NCBI RefSeq assembly: GCF_030064675.1
Contig: NZ_CP116413.1
Coordinates: forward strand, 4,558,001-4,622,000
DNA: 64,000 bases
Reading direction: 5' to 3'
Origin: Crossiella sp. CA-258035
Lineage (GTDB): Bacteria > Actinomycetota > Actinomycetes > Mycobacteriales > Pseudonocardiaceae
Shown here: piece by piece, positions 16,504 to 26,096 of the stretch
Layout: the number at the start of each line of letters is the position of its first letter
Numbering within the stretch: the first letter of the stretch is position 1
Position numbers and translations under genes: made by a program
The notes under the pieces: generated by a model
The model's database searches: none
Told to the model about the DNA's origin: nothing
Seen by the model: only the letters and a program-made list of their open reading frames with translations

Positions 16504-16567
16504 ACCCCCACCCCCTTTCGGGGACTAGCACCTCAAGCTAGCGCGTCTGCCATTCCGCCACCCGGAC
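16485..16567 (-). tRNA. tRNA-Leu (anticodon GAG)
   Basis: The reverse complement starts GTCCGGGTGGCGGAATGGCA, has an anticodon stem CTAGC/GCTAG with loop TTGAGGT (anticodon GAG, reading CUC), a long variable arm (CCCCGAAAGGGG), a T arm with GTTCAAGTC, and an acceptor stem GTCCGGG/CTCGGAC. The CCA end is not encoded. Type II structure and sequence identify tRNA-Leu. tRNA genes are common integration sites, consistent with the recombinase fragment ending a few bases away. Confidence 0.95.
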
Positions 16568-16674
16568 TTGGCGGTCTCCCGCCAGGCAGGTGAAGGTTAG
16601 CTGATCAACTGGGCCGGTTCCAAATCGGATGGCTGGGGCGGGTCAAGTGGCCGTTCCGGTGATAGAAAGGCCTG

Positions 16675-18006
16675 GTGAGCGAGCAGCGGGTAGGGAGTCA
16701 GCGGGTCGCCGAGGACGAGGTGGTGCGCCTGGCCAGTGAGTTGATCCGGATCGACAGCACCAATACCGGGGATCCGGACACGCTGGTGGGGGAGCGGGCG
16801 GCCGCTGAGTACGTGGCGGAGCAGCTCGCTGAGGTGGGGTTCGAGACCACCTACGTCGAGTCGGGTGCTCGGGGGCGTGGGAACGTGGTCGCGCGGCTGG
16901 CCGGGGCGGACTCCAGCCGGGGGGCGTTGCTGGTGCACGGGCATCTGGATGTGGTGCCGGCTGATGCTTCCGAGTGGTCTGTGCACCCGTTTTCTGGGGC
17001 GGTGCAGGACGGGTATGTGTGGGGGCGGGGGGCCGTTGACATGAAGGACATGGTCGCCATGACGCTGGCGACCGCGCGGCGGTTGAAGCGGGACGGGGTG
17101 GTGCCGCCGCGGGACATCGTGTTCGCGTTCCTCGCTGACGAGGAGGCCGGTGGGCTCCAGGGGGCGCAGTGGTTGGTTGATCACAAGCCGGACTTGTTCG
17201 AGGGGGTCACCGAGGCGATCGGGGAGGTTGGCGGGTTCTCGATCACGGTGAAGGACGGGGTTCGCGCCTATCTGATCGAGACCGCGGAGAAGGGCATTGC
17301 CTGGATGCGGCTGCGGGTCCGGGCGCGGGCCGGGCACGGGTCGATGGTGCACGAGGACAACGCGGTGACGAAGCTGGCCGAGGCCGTGGCGCGGCTGGGG
17401 CGGCACCGGTTCCCGTTGGTCATGACCGACTCGGTGCGGGAGTTCCTGGCCGGGATCAGCGAGCTGACCGGGCTGGAGTTCCCGGAGGACGACCTGGACG
17501 GGACCGTGGCGAAGCTGGGCAACATGGCCCGGATGATCGGCGCGACGCTGCGGGACACCGCCAACCCCACCATGCTCGACGCCGGGTACAAGGCCAACGT
17601 CATCCCCAGCACGGCGGAGGCGACCGTGGACTGCCGGATCCTGCCCGGGCGGCAGGAGGCGTTCGAGCGGGAGCTGGACGCGGTGCTCGGGCCGGATGTG
17701 GAACGCGAGTGGATCGCGAGTCTGCCTGCGGTGGAGACGACCTTCGACGGGAGGTTGGTGGACACCATGTCCGCCTCGATCCTGGCCGAGGACCCCGGTG
17801 CGAAGCTGGTGCCCTACATGCTCTCCGGGGGCACCGACGCGAAGGCGTTCAGCCGGCTGGGCATTCGCTGCTTCGGGTTCGCGCCGTTGCGGCTGCCCGC
17901 GGACCTGGACTTCTCCGCGCTCTTCCACGGCGTGGACGAGCGGGTGCCGGTGGACGCGCTGCAGTTCGGCACCCGGGTGCTGGACCGGTTCCTGCGGGAC
18001 TGCTGA
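16675..18006 (+). CDS. M20-family metallopeptidase (carboxypeptidase/dipeptidase type)
   Basis: This 443-residue cytoplasmic protein carries the M20 signatures. These are HGHLDVVP (about 88-95, metal and catalytic residues), GRGAVDMKDM (118-126, bridging Asp), DEEAGG (155-160, catalytic Glu pair) and a dimerisation lid domain with RAGHGSMVHEDNA. The C-terminal YMLSGGTDAKAFSRLGIRCFGFAPL supplies the last metal ligand region. It is predicted to hydrolyse peptides or N-acyl amino acids using two zinc ions. GTG 16675 is the start. It is the first intact housekeeping-like gene after the tRNA and is transcribed away from it. Confidence 0.9.
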   Translation: MSEQRVGSQRVAEDEVVRLASELIRIDSTNTGDPDTLVGERAAAEYVAEQLAEVGFETTYVESGARGRGNVVARLAGADSSRGALLVHGHLDVVPADASEWSVHPFSGAVQDGYVWGRGAVDMKDMVAMTLATARRLKRDGVVPPRDIVFAFLADEEAGGLQGAQWLVDHKPDLFEGVTEAIGEVGGFSITVKDGVRAYLIETAEKGIAWMRLRVRARAGHGSMVHEDNAVTKLAEAVARLGRHRFPLVMTDSVREFLAGISELTGLEFPEDDLDGTVAKLGNMARMIGATLRDTANPTMLDAGYKANVIPSTAEATVDCRILPGRQEAFERELDAVLGPDVEREWIASLPAVETTFDGRLVDTMSASILAEDPGAKLVPYMLSGGTDAKAFSRLGIRCFGFAPLRLPADLDFSALFHGVDERVPVDALQFGTRVLDRFLRDC

Positions 18007-18025
18007 GAAGGAACCCTGGCGTTCC

Positions 18026-18652
18026 TCATGTGCTGAGGATGGCCACGGCGAGGTCGGTGAGGTGCTCGGCCAGGGGCTCCGGCGGGTCGGTCATGCCCCT
18101 GGTCAGCCAGTCGATGACGATCTCGCTGACGCCGGCCACCGTGGCCAGCAGCAGGCGGTCGTGTCGCAGCCGGTCCCTCGGCCTACCCGTGGCCCTGCGG
18201 ACCAGGCGGCCCAGCAGTTCGGCGTCCCGGTGCAGGGCGGCGCGGCGGCGCAGCTCCATCCGCGGTGCGTTGAGGTAGATGACCCTGGCCCGCTCCGGGT
18301 GCGCCAGCAGGCTGCGCACCAGGGTGGTCATCATGGGGTGCAGCAGCTCGGTCAGGTTCGCCGGGGACTTGGGGGCGGCGGCGGTGACCGCGGCGAGCAG
18401 CCAGTCGTTCTGCTCGCGGTGCACCGTGCGCAGCAGCTCCTGGCGGTCGGCGAAGCACTCGTAGAAGTAGCGCTTGGACACCTTGGCCTGCGCGCACACC
18501 TCGGCCACGGTCACCTCGTCGTACTCGCGCGCGGCGAAGAGCCGGACCGCCGCGGCCACCAGCCGTTCCCGCCGGTCGGCTGCCCGCTCCCGGCGCGACC
18601 GGCCGGCGTAGGTCTCGCCCCTGCGGAGCGCCACTTCTACCTGGTTGGCCAC
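18026..18652 (-). CDS. TetR-family regulator
   Basis: This 208-residue protein has an N-terminal TetR HTH (RRERLVAAAVRLFAAREYDEVTVAEVCAQAKVSKRYFYECFADRQELL) and a helical ligand domain. It is divergently transcribed from the MFS transporter gene 93 nt away, the classical arrangement in which the regulator represses the exporter and is released by the exported substrate. The ligand is unknown. Confidence 0.85.
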   Translation of the reverse strand: MANQVEVALRRGETYAGRSRRERAADRRERLVAAAVRLFAAREYDEVTVAEVCAQAKVSKRYFYECFADRQELLRTVHREQNDWLLAAVTAAAPKSPANLTELLHPMMTTLVRSLLAHPERARVIYLNAPRMELRRRAALHRDAELLGRLVRRATGRPRDRLRHDRLLLATVAGVSEIVIDWLTRGMTDPPEPLAEHLTDLAVAILST

Positions 18653-18745
18653 TTTTCGCCCTTACCCGTCAGCCCCTCCATGACCTACGTTAGTCCTCCC
18701 CACGCAGTGTGGAACGACGACGTTCCCGATGCACCTGGAGGAGCC

Positions 18746-20056
18746 ATGGCGGTTGACCAGACCCGCAGGGTGACCAGTCCCGCCGGAATCCTCAGCCTGC
18801 TGTTCGCGGCCAACCTGCTCAACTTCTACGACCGGACCATCCCGGCCATCGTGGTCGAGCCGCTCAAGCTCGAGTTCACCCTGACCGACACCCACATCGG
18901 CCTGCTCAGCGGCGCGTTCACCGTGGTCTACGCGGTCTTCGGGGTGCCACTGGGCAGGCTGGCCGACCGCACCTCGCGCCGGACCATCCTGGTCACCGGC
19001 CTGCTCGCGTGGAGCCTGCTCACCGCGGCCACCGGCCTGGTCGGCGGCTTCATCAGCCTGCTGGTGGTGCGGATGCTGGTCGGCGTCGGCGAGGCCAGCT
19101 TCGCCCCGGCCGCCAACTCCATGCTGGCCGACCTCTACCCGGCCGGGCGCCGCGCCCGCGCCACCTCGCTGCTCCAGCTCGGCCTGCCCTTCGGCCTGGT
19201 GCTGGCCTTCTTCACCATCGGGCCGATCACCGAGGCATCCGGCAGCTGGCGCACCGCGTTCTACATCGCCGCGGTGCCCGGCCTGTTCGTCGCGGCCCTG
19301 ATGATGTTCATCCGCGAGCCGGCCCGCGGCGCCATGGAGACCGTCGCGCCGCCGCCGGGCGTGCTCGGCCAGGCCTTCCGCCGGGTGCTGCGGATCCGCA
19401 CGCTGTGGTGGCTGATCCTGGCCGGCATCGGCTCGCAGGTCGCCTCCTACTCGGTGGCCACCTTCAGCGTGCCGCTGTTCCAGCGCTACTTCGGCACCAG
19501 CCTGGCCACCGGCGGCATGCTCACCGGCGTGGTGATCGGGGTGACCGGACTGGCCGGGCTGATCGTGGGCGGCCGGATCGCCGACCGGGCCAGTCACCAC
19601 TCACCGGCCGGGCGGGTCTACACCGGCGCCATCGCCCTGCTGCTGGCCGCGCCGCTGACCTTCGCCGCGCTCTCCCTCGGCCCGGACTCGGTCGGCTGGT
19701 TCGTGCTGCTGTTCTCCGCGGGCTGGCTGTTGCAGTACCTGTACTTCACCTCCGTCTACCCGGCGCTGGCCGACGTGGTCGAGCCCCGGCTGCGGGCGAC
19801 CGCGGTGTCGGTGTTCTTCGCCGCCTTCTACCTGCTGGGCGGGTTCGCCGGGCCGGTGGTCGCCGGTGCGCTCTCGGACCGGTTCGCCGCGGCGGCGGTC
19901 GGCATGAGCCCGGCGCGGGCCGCGGCCGAGGGGCTGAGTCAGAGCCTGCTGATCGTCATCCCGCTGGGGCTGCTGCTGACCTCGATCGGGCTGTTCGGCG
20001 CGGCGCGGAAGGTGACCGCGGACAACGCGCGGATGAAGGCTGAAGCGGGGAAGTGA
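18746..20056 (+). CDS. MFS transporter
   Basis: This 436-residue protein has about 12 membrane helices. The first helix holds FAANLLNFYDRTIPAIVVEPL, and loop 2-3 has the major-facilitator motif GRLADRTSRR (G-x-L-a-D-R-x-x-R-R). A second half-copy is seen as GGRIADRASHH. It is closest in pattern to the spinster/anion-cation-type branch of MFS exporters. ATG 18746 has GGAGGAG at 18737-18743. The divergent TetR gene probably controls it. Confidence 0.85.
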   Translation: MAVDQTRRVTSPAGILSLLFAANLLNFYDRTIPAIVVEPLKLEFTLTDTHIGLLSGAFTVVYAVFGVPLGRLADRTSRRTILVTGLLAWSLLTAATGLVGGFISLLVVRMLVGVGEASFAPAANSMLADLYPAGRRARATSLLQLGLPFGLVLAFFTIGPITEASGSWRTAFYIAAVPGLFVAALMMFIREPARGAMETVAPPPGVLGQAFRRVLRIRTLWWLILAGIGSQVASYSVATFSVPLFQRYFGTSLATGGMLTGVVIGVTGLAGLIVGGRIADRASHHSPAGRVYTGAIALLLAAPLTFAALSLGPDSVGWFVLLFSAGWLLQYLYFTSVYPALADVVEPRLRATAVSVFFAAFYLLGGFAGPVVAGALSDRFAAAAVGMSPARAAAEGLSQSLLIVIPLGLLLTSIGLFGAARKVTADNARMKAEAGK

Positions 20057-20140
20057 CCGCGTCGGCGAACGTTGTCGGTGCCTGCCCCTAGTGTTCCCCC
20101 GACGCCGGAAACAGGTTGCGACAAAGGGGAACAGACGCAC

Positions 20141-22777
20141 ATGGGGGAGATCGTGGCGGACCGCGAGCAGGCATGGGCGGTCCCGGAGAGCTGGCGCGTG
20201 CACATGCACCCCCGGCGGGGGACCGGCCCCGTGCCCGAGGTGGCGGTGGACCCGGTGCGGGTCGCCTCCGCGCGGAAGCGGATCGAGGAGCTGGCCGGGG
20301 ACCTCGCGGTGGTGCTGGCACCCGCCCGGTGCGAGCCGCGCCTGGCCGCGGCGGCCCAGGCATACCTGCGCGGCGAACCGGATGCGCTGGGCGCGGCGGC
20401 GGTCGCGGAGATCGCCGCCCACCGCGGGGCCTCGTGGCGGGAAGCCGACGGCCTGGTCGCCTTCGCCGACCTGTGGGCGGAGCAGCACGGTCTGGCGTTC
20501 GCGGCCCGCGCGACCAGCGAGCTGACCGATCTCCGGTGCTGGACCACCTCCATGGAGCCGGAGGGCTGCTCGCTGCAGGTCCGCGAGGGCGAGACCTTCG
20601 AGTGGAGCTGGGAGGGCCAGGGGATCGCGATCCGGGTGCGCGCGCTGCTGGCCGCCGCGACCGAGCCCGAGTACCTGGCCGCGGTCGAGGCGCTGGCCGG
20701 GCTCCAGGGCAGCGAGCGCCGGCGGCTGTGCGCCGTGTACCTGGCCCCGACCCGCCGGGACTGGGTGGACCGGCTCTGCGCCGAGCTGAGCGCGGGAGCT
20801 GAGCTGGTGGCCGCGGAGCTGCTGCTCTGCGCGGTGGACTCCGTCGACCAGCTCAGCCTGCTCACCGGACACGAGCACGTCCTGCCACGGGGGCTGGCCG
20901 AATCGGACGTGCTGCGCACCGCGGTCGAGGCGGTGGGACCGCCGATCGCGCCGTTCCTCGGGCGTGTGCTCGATGGTGACCTGGAGGCCTACCGGCGCGA
21001 GTTCGTCCTCGGGGTGCTGGGCCTGCTGCCCACCGACGAGGCGTTCGAGGCGTTGCTGGCCAGGCTGGGGCAGAAGTTCGTCGGCGACGCCCTGCTGGCG
21101 GTGATGGAGCGGTATCCGGTGCGCGCGCTGCGCCTGCTCACCAAGGCGGCGGCCGAGCGGCCGGGTTCCTCGCTGGTCGCGGTCCTGGCGCGGATGCAGG
21201 CACTGACCACACCCGGGCTGGCGGCCGAGCTGCCCGCGGAGCTGCGGGCGGTGGTCGAGGAGGTCCAGCGCGGCCGGGTCGGCGACGCACCGGAGGCGGC
21301 ACTGCCCCCGGAGCTGGTCAGTCCACAGTGGACCAAGGCCCCGAAGGTCGGCGGCTGGGCGGATCCCGTTGTGCTGCCCCAGGTCCTGCTGCGCGACCGG
21401 CGGCACGCGCTGTCCGCCGCGGCCGCCCGGAACCTGATCTCGATGCTCGCGCTGAGCAGTCCCGACGCGGAGTACCCCGGACTCGAACCGGTCCGGCAGG
21501 CCTGCGATCCGGACTCCCTGGCCGAGTTCGCCTGGTCGCTGTTCCAGCGCTGGCGGATCGCGGACAGTCCCGTGCGCGACGGCTGGGCGCTGACCGCGCT
21601 CGGCAGGCTGGGTGACGACGAGACGGTGCGCAGGCTGGCCCCGGTGGTCCGCGCCTGGCCGGGAGAGGGCGGACACGCGCGCGCGGTGACCGGGCTGACC
21701 GTGCTGGCCATGATCGGCACCGATGTGGCGCTGGCGCACCTGCACTCGATCTCGCAGCGGGTGAAGTTCAAGGCGTTGCGCGAGCGGGCGGTGGAGAAGA
21801 TCGCGGCGGTGGCCGAGGGCCTCGGGCTGAGCCCGGATGAACTGGCCGACCGGCTGGTGCCCGACCTCGGCCTCGACCAGCACGGCACGCTGATCCTCGA
21901 CTACGGGCCGCGCACCTTCACCGTGGGCTTCGACGAGCAGCTCAAGCCGTTCGTGCTCGACGCCGACGGCAAGCCCCGCAAGGACCTGCCCAAGCCCGGC
22001 GCACGCGACGACGCCGAGCTGGCACCGTTGGCGTACAAGCGGTTCGGCGCGTTGAAGAAGGACGTGCGCGCCATCGCCGCGGACCAGATCGTGCGGCTGG
22101 AACGGGCGATGACCAGCCAGCGCCGTTGGCGCGCCGAGGAGTTCCACTCGCTACTGGCCGGGCATCCGCTGCTCTGGCACCTGGTGCGGCGGCTGGTCTG
22201 GCTGGCCGAGCGGGACGGCCAGGTCCTCGGCACCTTCCGGCTGGCCGAGGACCGCACGCTGGCCGACGCCGCCGACGATCCGTTCACCCTGCCCGAGGGT
22301 GTCAAGATCGGCATCGCGCACCCGCTGGCGATCCCCGGCCAGCTCGCGCGGTGGGCCGAGGTCTTCGCCGACTACGAGATCGTGCAGCCGTTCCCGCAGC
22401 TGGGCAGGCCGGTGCACACGCTGACCGACGAAGAGCGCGGCGGCGATGTGCTCGCCCGGTTCCACGGCGTGGTCGCCCCGGTGGGCAAGGTGCTCGGACT
22501 CCAGCGCCGGGGCTGGGTCAGGGCGGCCGCGCAGGACAACGGCTGGGAGCCGTGGATCTCGCGCCCGGTGCCCGGCGGGGCCGTGGTGATGAACCTGGAC
22601 CCCGGCATCACGGTCGGGATGATCGACATGGACCCGGAGCACCGGATCGAGGCCGTGTGGCTCGGCGACGAACCCGACTGGAGCTACCCCAAGGGCAAGA
22701 GTGCGCGAACCTTCGCCGAGCTCGACCCGGTGACCGCCTCCGAGCTGCTGGCCGAGCTGACCGAGCTCACCACGTGA
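20141..22777 (+). CDS. DUF4132-domain protein (YehI/MolR-like), first gene of five-gene operon
   Basis: This 878-residue cytoplasmic protein has long HEAT-like helical repeats in the middle (about 100-560) and a C-terminal DUF4132 region (about 590-790: LAPLAYKRFGALKKDVRAIAADQIVRLERAM...RRLVWLAERDGQVLGTFRLAEDRTLAD, then IGIAHPLAIPG). Escherichia coli YehI has the same domain and the same neighbours. The molecular function is not known; it is presumed a partner or effector of the MoxR/VWA machinery encoded next. ATG 20141 is preceded by AGGGGA. It overlaps the AAA gene by GTGA (22774-22777). Confidence 0.8.
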   Translation: MGEIVADREQAWAVPESWRVHMHPRRGTGPVPEVAVDPVRVASARKRIEELAGDLAVVLAPARCEPRLAAAAQAYLRGEPDALGAAAVAEIAAHRGASWREADGLVAFADLWAEQHGLAFAARATSELTDLRCWTTSMEPEGCSLQVREGETFEWSWEGQGIAIRVRALLAAATEPEYLAAVEALAGLQGSERRRLCAVYLAPTRRDWVDRLCAELSAGAELVAAELLLCAVDSVDQLSLLTGHEHVLPRGLAESDVLRTAVEAVGPPIAPFLGRVLDGDLEAYRREFVLGVLGLLPTDEAFEALLARLGQKFVGDALLAVMERYPVRALRLLTKAAAERPGSSLVAVLARMQALTTPGLAAELPAELRAVVEEVQRGRVGDAPEAALPPELVSPQWTKAPKVGGWADPVVLPQVLLRDRRHALSAAAARNLISMLALSSPDAEYPGLEPVRQACDPDSLAEFAWSLFQRWRIADSPVRDGWALTALGRLGDDETVRRLAPVVRAWPGEGGHARAVTGLTVLAMIGTDVALAHLHSISQRVKFKALRERAVEKIAAVAEGLGLSPDELADRLVPDLGLDQHGTLILDYGPRTFTVGFDEQLKPFVLDADGKPRKDLPKPGARDDAELAPLAYKRFGALKKDVRAIAADQIVRLERAMTSQRRWRAEEFHSLLAGHPLLWHLVRRLVWLAERDGQVLGTFRLAEDRTLADAADDPFTLPEGVKIGIAHPLAIPGQLARWAEVFADYEIVQPFPQLGRPVHTLTDEERGGDVLARFHGVVAPVGKVLGLQRRGWVRAAAQDNGWEPWISRPVPGGAVVMNLDPGITVGMIDMDPEHRIEAVWLGDEPDWSYPKGKSARTFAELDPVTASELLAELTELTT

Positions 22778-23862
22778 TCGAATCCGCCGTGCAGCGCCCG
22801 CCGGCCGAGGTCCGCTACGCCGAGGAGCTGGCCCGCCTGCGCGCGGCCGACGAGTCGCCCCGGCCGCCGGGCTGGGCGCTGAGCCTGGCGGCCGCCCGCG
22901 CGTTCATCCTCGGCGATGCGCGCGCGGGCATCAGCCGCAAGTTCGTCGGCGACCCCTCGCTGATCGACCGGGCGCTGGTCGTGCTGGCCACCAGCAGGGG
23001 ACTGATGCTGGTCGGCGAGCCCGGCACGGCCAAGTCGCTGCTCTCGGAGCTGATCGCGGCCGCGGTCAGCGGGGTGTCCACGCTGACCATCCAGGGCGGG
23101 GCGGCCACCACCGAGGACCAGATCAAGTACTCCTGGAACTACGCCCTGCTGGTCGCCGAGGGACCCTCGCCCCGGTCCCTGGTGCCCGCGCCGCTGTTGC
23201 GCGGCATGGCCGAGGGCCGGGTGGTGCGGTTCGAGGAGATCACCCGCTGTCCGCTGGAGGTGCAGGACTCGCTGCTGTCCCCGCTGTCGGAGCGGGTGCT
23301 CTCGGTGCCCGAGCTGAGCGGACCGGAGTCGATGGTCTTCGCCAGGGACGGGTTCAACGTGATCGCCACCGCCAACACCCGCGACCGCGGCGTGAACGAG
23401 ATGAGCGCGGCGCTCAAACGCCGGTTCAACTTCGAGACCGTGTTCCCGATCGCGGACCTGGGCACCGAGCTCGACCTGGTGGCCACCGAGGCCCAGGCCC
23501 TGCTGCGCCGGTCAGGGGTGAGCGCGCCGCCCCGGCCGGAGGTGCTGGAGGTGCTGGTGACCGCCTTCCGCGAGCTGCGGGCCGGGCGCACCGGGGAAGG
23601 CCGTCCGGTGGACCGGCCCGCCGCGGTGATGAGCACGGCGGAGGCGGTGTCGGTGGCGCACGCGGTCGGCCTGCGCGGCTGGTACCTGCGCGGTGAGGCC
23701 GGGACCGCGGCCGATGTGGTGGCCTGCCTGGCGGGCACCGCGGCCAAGGACAACGCCGAGGACCTGGCCCGGCTGCGGCACTACCTCGACCAGCAGGCGC
23801 AGCGCGGCGGGCAGTGGCCGGAGCTGCACCAGGCCCGGCACCTGCTGCCGGGGACGCCGTGA
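22774..23862 (+). CDS. MoxR-type AAA+ ATPase (YehL-like)
   Basis: This 362-residue ATPase has a Walker A (GEPGTAKS, 81-88), a Walker B-like strand (VVRFEEITR, about 150-158, with Glu-Glu in place of Asp-Glu), sensor 1 (NVIATANTRD, about 195-204), and MoxR-type features such as the ALKRRFNF arginine-finger region. MoxR ATPases act with VWA proteins as chaperones that remodel target complexes. A VWA gene lies two genes downstream. The start overlaps the upstream stop and the end overlaps the next start, both as GTGA, indicating strict translational coupling. Confidence 0.9.
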   Translation: MIESAVQRPPAEVRYAEELARLRAADESPRPPGWALSLAAARAFILGDARAGISRKFVGDPSLIDRALVVLATSRGLMLVGEPGTAKSLLSELIAAAVSGVSTLTIQGGAATTEDQIKYSWNYALLVAEGPSPRSLVPAPLLRGMAEGRVVRFEEITRCPLEVQDSLLSPLSERVLSVPELSGPESMVFARDGFNVIATANTRDRGVNEMSAALKRRFNFETVFPIADLGTELDLVATEAQALLRRSGVSAPPRPEVLEVLVTAFRELRAGRTGEGRPVDRPAAVMSTAEAVSVAHAVGLRGWYLRGEAGTAADVVACLAGTAAKDNAEDLARLRHYLDQQAQRGGQWPELHQARHLLPGTP

Positions 23863-26096
23863 CCGCGACCTTCCTCGGGGTCCGCCACCACAGCCCGGCC
23901 TGCGCCCGCCTGGTCGCCGCGACCATCGCGGAGCTGCGCCCGGCGCACGTGCTGATCGAGGGACCGGCCGACGTCAACGGCAGGCTGGACGAGCTGCTGC
24001 TCGGCCACGAGCTGCCAGTGGCGATCTTCAGCCACTACCGCGACGACAGCGGATCCCAGGTGTCCTGGACGCCGTTGTGCGACTACTCGCCGGAGTGGGT
24101 CGCGCTCACCCAGGGCCGGGCGCACGGGGCCGAGGTCCGGTTCATCGACCTGCCCGCCTGGCATCCGGCCTTCGCCGGCACGCGCAACCGGTACGCCGAC
24201 GCCGAGCGCGGGCACGAGGAGGCGGTCGAGCGGCTGTGCCGGGACTTCGCGGTGGACAACATCGACACCCTCTGGGACCACCTGGTCGAGATCGCCCCGG
24301 CCGACGGGCTCGCCGAGCGGCTGACCGCCTACTTCGACCTGGTCCGCGGCGAGGCCACCGCGGGGGCCGGGGACGCGGCGCGGGAACGGCACATGGCGGA
24401 CTGGGTCCGGGCCGCGGTGGCGGACGCGGCCGGTCGCCCGGTGCTCGTGGTGACCGGCGGGTTCCACACTCCCGCGGTGCGCGCGCTCGCCGAGCAGGAG
24501 GCCGCCGCGCCGGGCTGGCCGGAGGTGCCGGGGGCGGTGGGGGAGAGCTACCTGGTGCCGTTCTCCTTCCGCCGCATGGACTCCTTCGGCGGCTACCAGT
24601 CCGGCATGCCCTCGCCCGGGTACTACCAGCGGCTGTGGGAGCACGGCCCGGAGCGGGCGGCCACCGGGCTGGTCGAGTCGGTCGTGGCGCGGCTGCGCGG
24701 GCGGGGTCAGCCGGTGTCCACCGCGGACCTGATCGCGGCCAAGGCGCTCGCCGACGGTCTGGCCCTGCTCCGGGGGCATCCGCACCCGGCGCGCACCGAT
24801 GTGCTCGACGGCCTGGTCAGCGCGCTGGTCTCGGACGACCTGGACCAGCCGCTGCCGTGGACCACCCGCGGCACGCTGCCCGCGGGCACGCATCCGGTTG
24901 TGGTGGAGATGGTGGCCGCGCTGTGCGGGGACCGGGTGGGCAGGCTGCACCCGGACACGCCCGCGCCGCCGCTGGTGCCGGAGGTGCTGGCCGAACTGGA
25001 CCGGCTCGGTCTCGACCGCGCGGGCCGGGTCGAACTGGATCTTGGCGATGCCGAGGGGCTGGTCCGCAGCCGGGTGTTGCACCGCCTGCGGGTGCTGGAG
25101 ATTCCGGGCTGCACAAGAGAATCCGGACCGGCCACCGGGCTGGACCCGGTATCGGTGGAGCGCTGGCTGCTCTCCGCCGGTGAGCTGCTGCACCCGGCGC
25201 TGATCGAGGCGGGCGCGCACGGGGCCACCCTCGCCGGGGCCGCGGGCAGTGCGCTGGCTGAGCGGGTGACCGAGGCTGGCGGCGATGCGGTGGCGCTCGC
25301 CGGAGTGCTCTTCGACGCCGTGCTGTGCGGGACCACCGAGCTGTCCGAGCAGGTGCTGCGGGCGCTCTCCACCGGGATCGCGCAGGCCAGGGAGCTGGCC
25401 CCGCTGGGCACGGTGCTGGCCACCGCGCTGAGCCTGTGGCGGCACGATCGACTGCTGGGCGCGGCCGGGACTCCGCTGCTCGGCCTGGTGATCACCGAGG
25501 CGTTCGCCAGGGTGCTGTGGCTGGCCGAGCGGGAGCGCGGGGCCGCGGCCGAGCTGTCCCGGCTGGCCGCGCTCGCGGCGGTCCGGGACGCGGTGTGGCA
25601 CGCCGCCGAGCTGGGCGTGGACCGGGCGGAGGCGGCCGCGGTGGCCGCCCGGCTCGCCGCCGATCCGGCCGCGCCCGCCGACCTGCGCGGCGCGGCCTGT
25701 GGACTGGGCTGGGCGCTGGGCGCGGGAGTGGCACCTGAGCGGGCGGTGCTGGGCCTGGCCCGGCCCGCGAGCCTGGGCGACTGGCTCACCGGACTGTTCG
25801 TGCTGGCCAGAGAGGAGGTGCTGGCACAGGGACCCGGTGCCCTGCTCGATGTGCTGGACGAGCTGGTGGGCGGCATGCCGGAGGCGGAGTTCCCGGTGGC
25901 GCTGCCCGCGCTGCGCCAGGCGTTCGCCTTCTTCCCGCCCGCTGAACGCGAGACCATCGCACGCCGCTTGGCGCAACGCCGCCGCACCGTCCCGGCGCTC
26001 CCGGCCGAGCAGCCGGACCGCGCCTCGGCGGCGGCCCTGGAGGCCAAGGTGACCCGGCTGCTCGCCCAGGCCGGGTTGATCGAGGAGACCGGATGA
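23859..26096 (+). CDS. DUF5682-family protein (YehM-like)
   Basis: This 745-residue protein opens with VTATFLGVRHHSPACARLVAATIAELRPAHVLIEGPADVN, the hallmark N-terminus of DUF5682. In this pattern HHSPAC and the IEGPAD strand are conserved. The C-terminal two-thirds is Ala/Leu-rich and helical. Nothing defines an enzymatic site with certainty. It lies between the MoxR and VWA genes with 4-bp overlaps on both sides, as in the E. coli yeh cluster. Confidence 0.8.
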   Translation: MTATFLGVRHHSPACARLVAATIAELRPAHVLIEGPADVNGRLDELLLGHELPVAIFSHYRDDSGSQVSWTPLCDYSPEWVALTQGRAHGAEVRFIDLPAWHPAFAGTRNRYADAERGHEEAVERLCRDFAVDNIDTLWDHLVEIAPADGLAERLTAYFDLVRGEATAGAGDAARERHMADWVRAAVADAAGRPVLVVTGGFHTPAVRALAEQEAAAPGWPEVPGAVGESYLVPFSFRRMDSFGGYQSGMPSPGYYQRLWEHGPERAATGLVESVVARLRGRGQPVSTADLIAAKALADGLALLRGHPHPARTDVLDGLVSALVSDDLDQPLPWTTRGTLPAGTHPVVVEMVAALCGDRVGRLHPDTPAPPLVPEVLAELDRLGLDRAGRVELDLGDAEGLVRSRVLHRLRVLEIPGCTRESGPATGLDPVSVERWLLSAGELLHPALIEAGAHGATLAGAAGSALAERVTEAGGDAVALAGVLFDAVLCGTTELSEQVLRALSTGIAQARELAPLGTVLATALSLWRHDRLLGAAGTPLLGLVITEAFARVLWLAERERGAAAELSRLAALAAVRDAVWHAAELGVDRAEAAAVAARLAADPAAPADLRGAACGLGWALGAGVAPERAVLGLARPASLGDWLTGLFVLAREEVLAQGPGALLDVLDELVGGMPEAEFPVALPALRQAFAFFPPAERETIARRLAQRRRTVPALPAEQPDRASAAALEAKVTRLLAQAGLIEETG

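Noticed and set aside
16597-17928. 443-codon minus-strand frame opposite the M20 peptidase
   Set aside because: Shadow frame with Arg/His/Pro-rich composition; the plus-strand gene has all M20 motifs.
19601-22147. 848-codon minus-strand open frame opposite the MFS and DUF4132 genes
   Set aside because: No recognisable domains, His/Gln/Arg-rich shadow composition, and both plus-strand genes are well supported.
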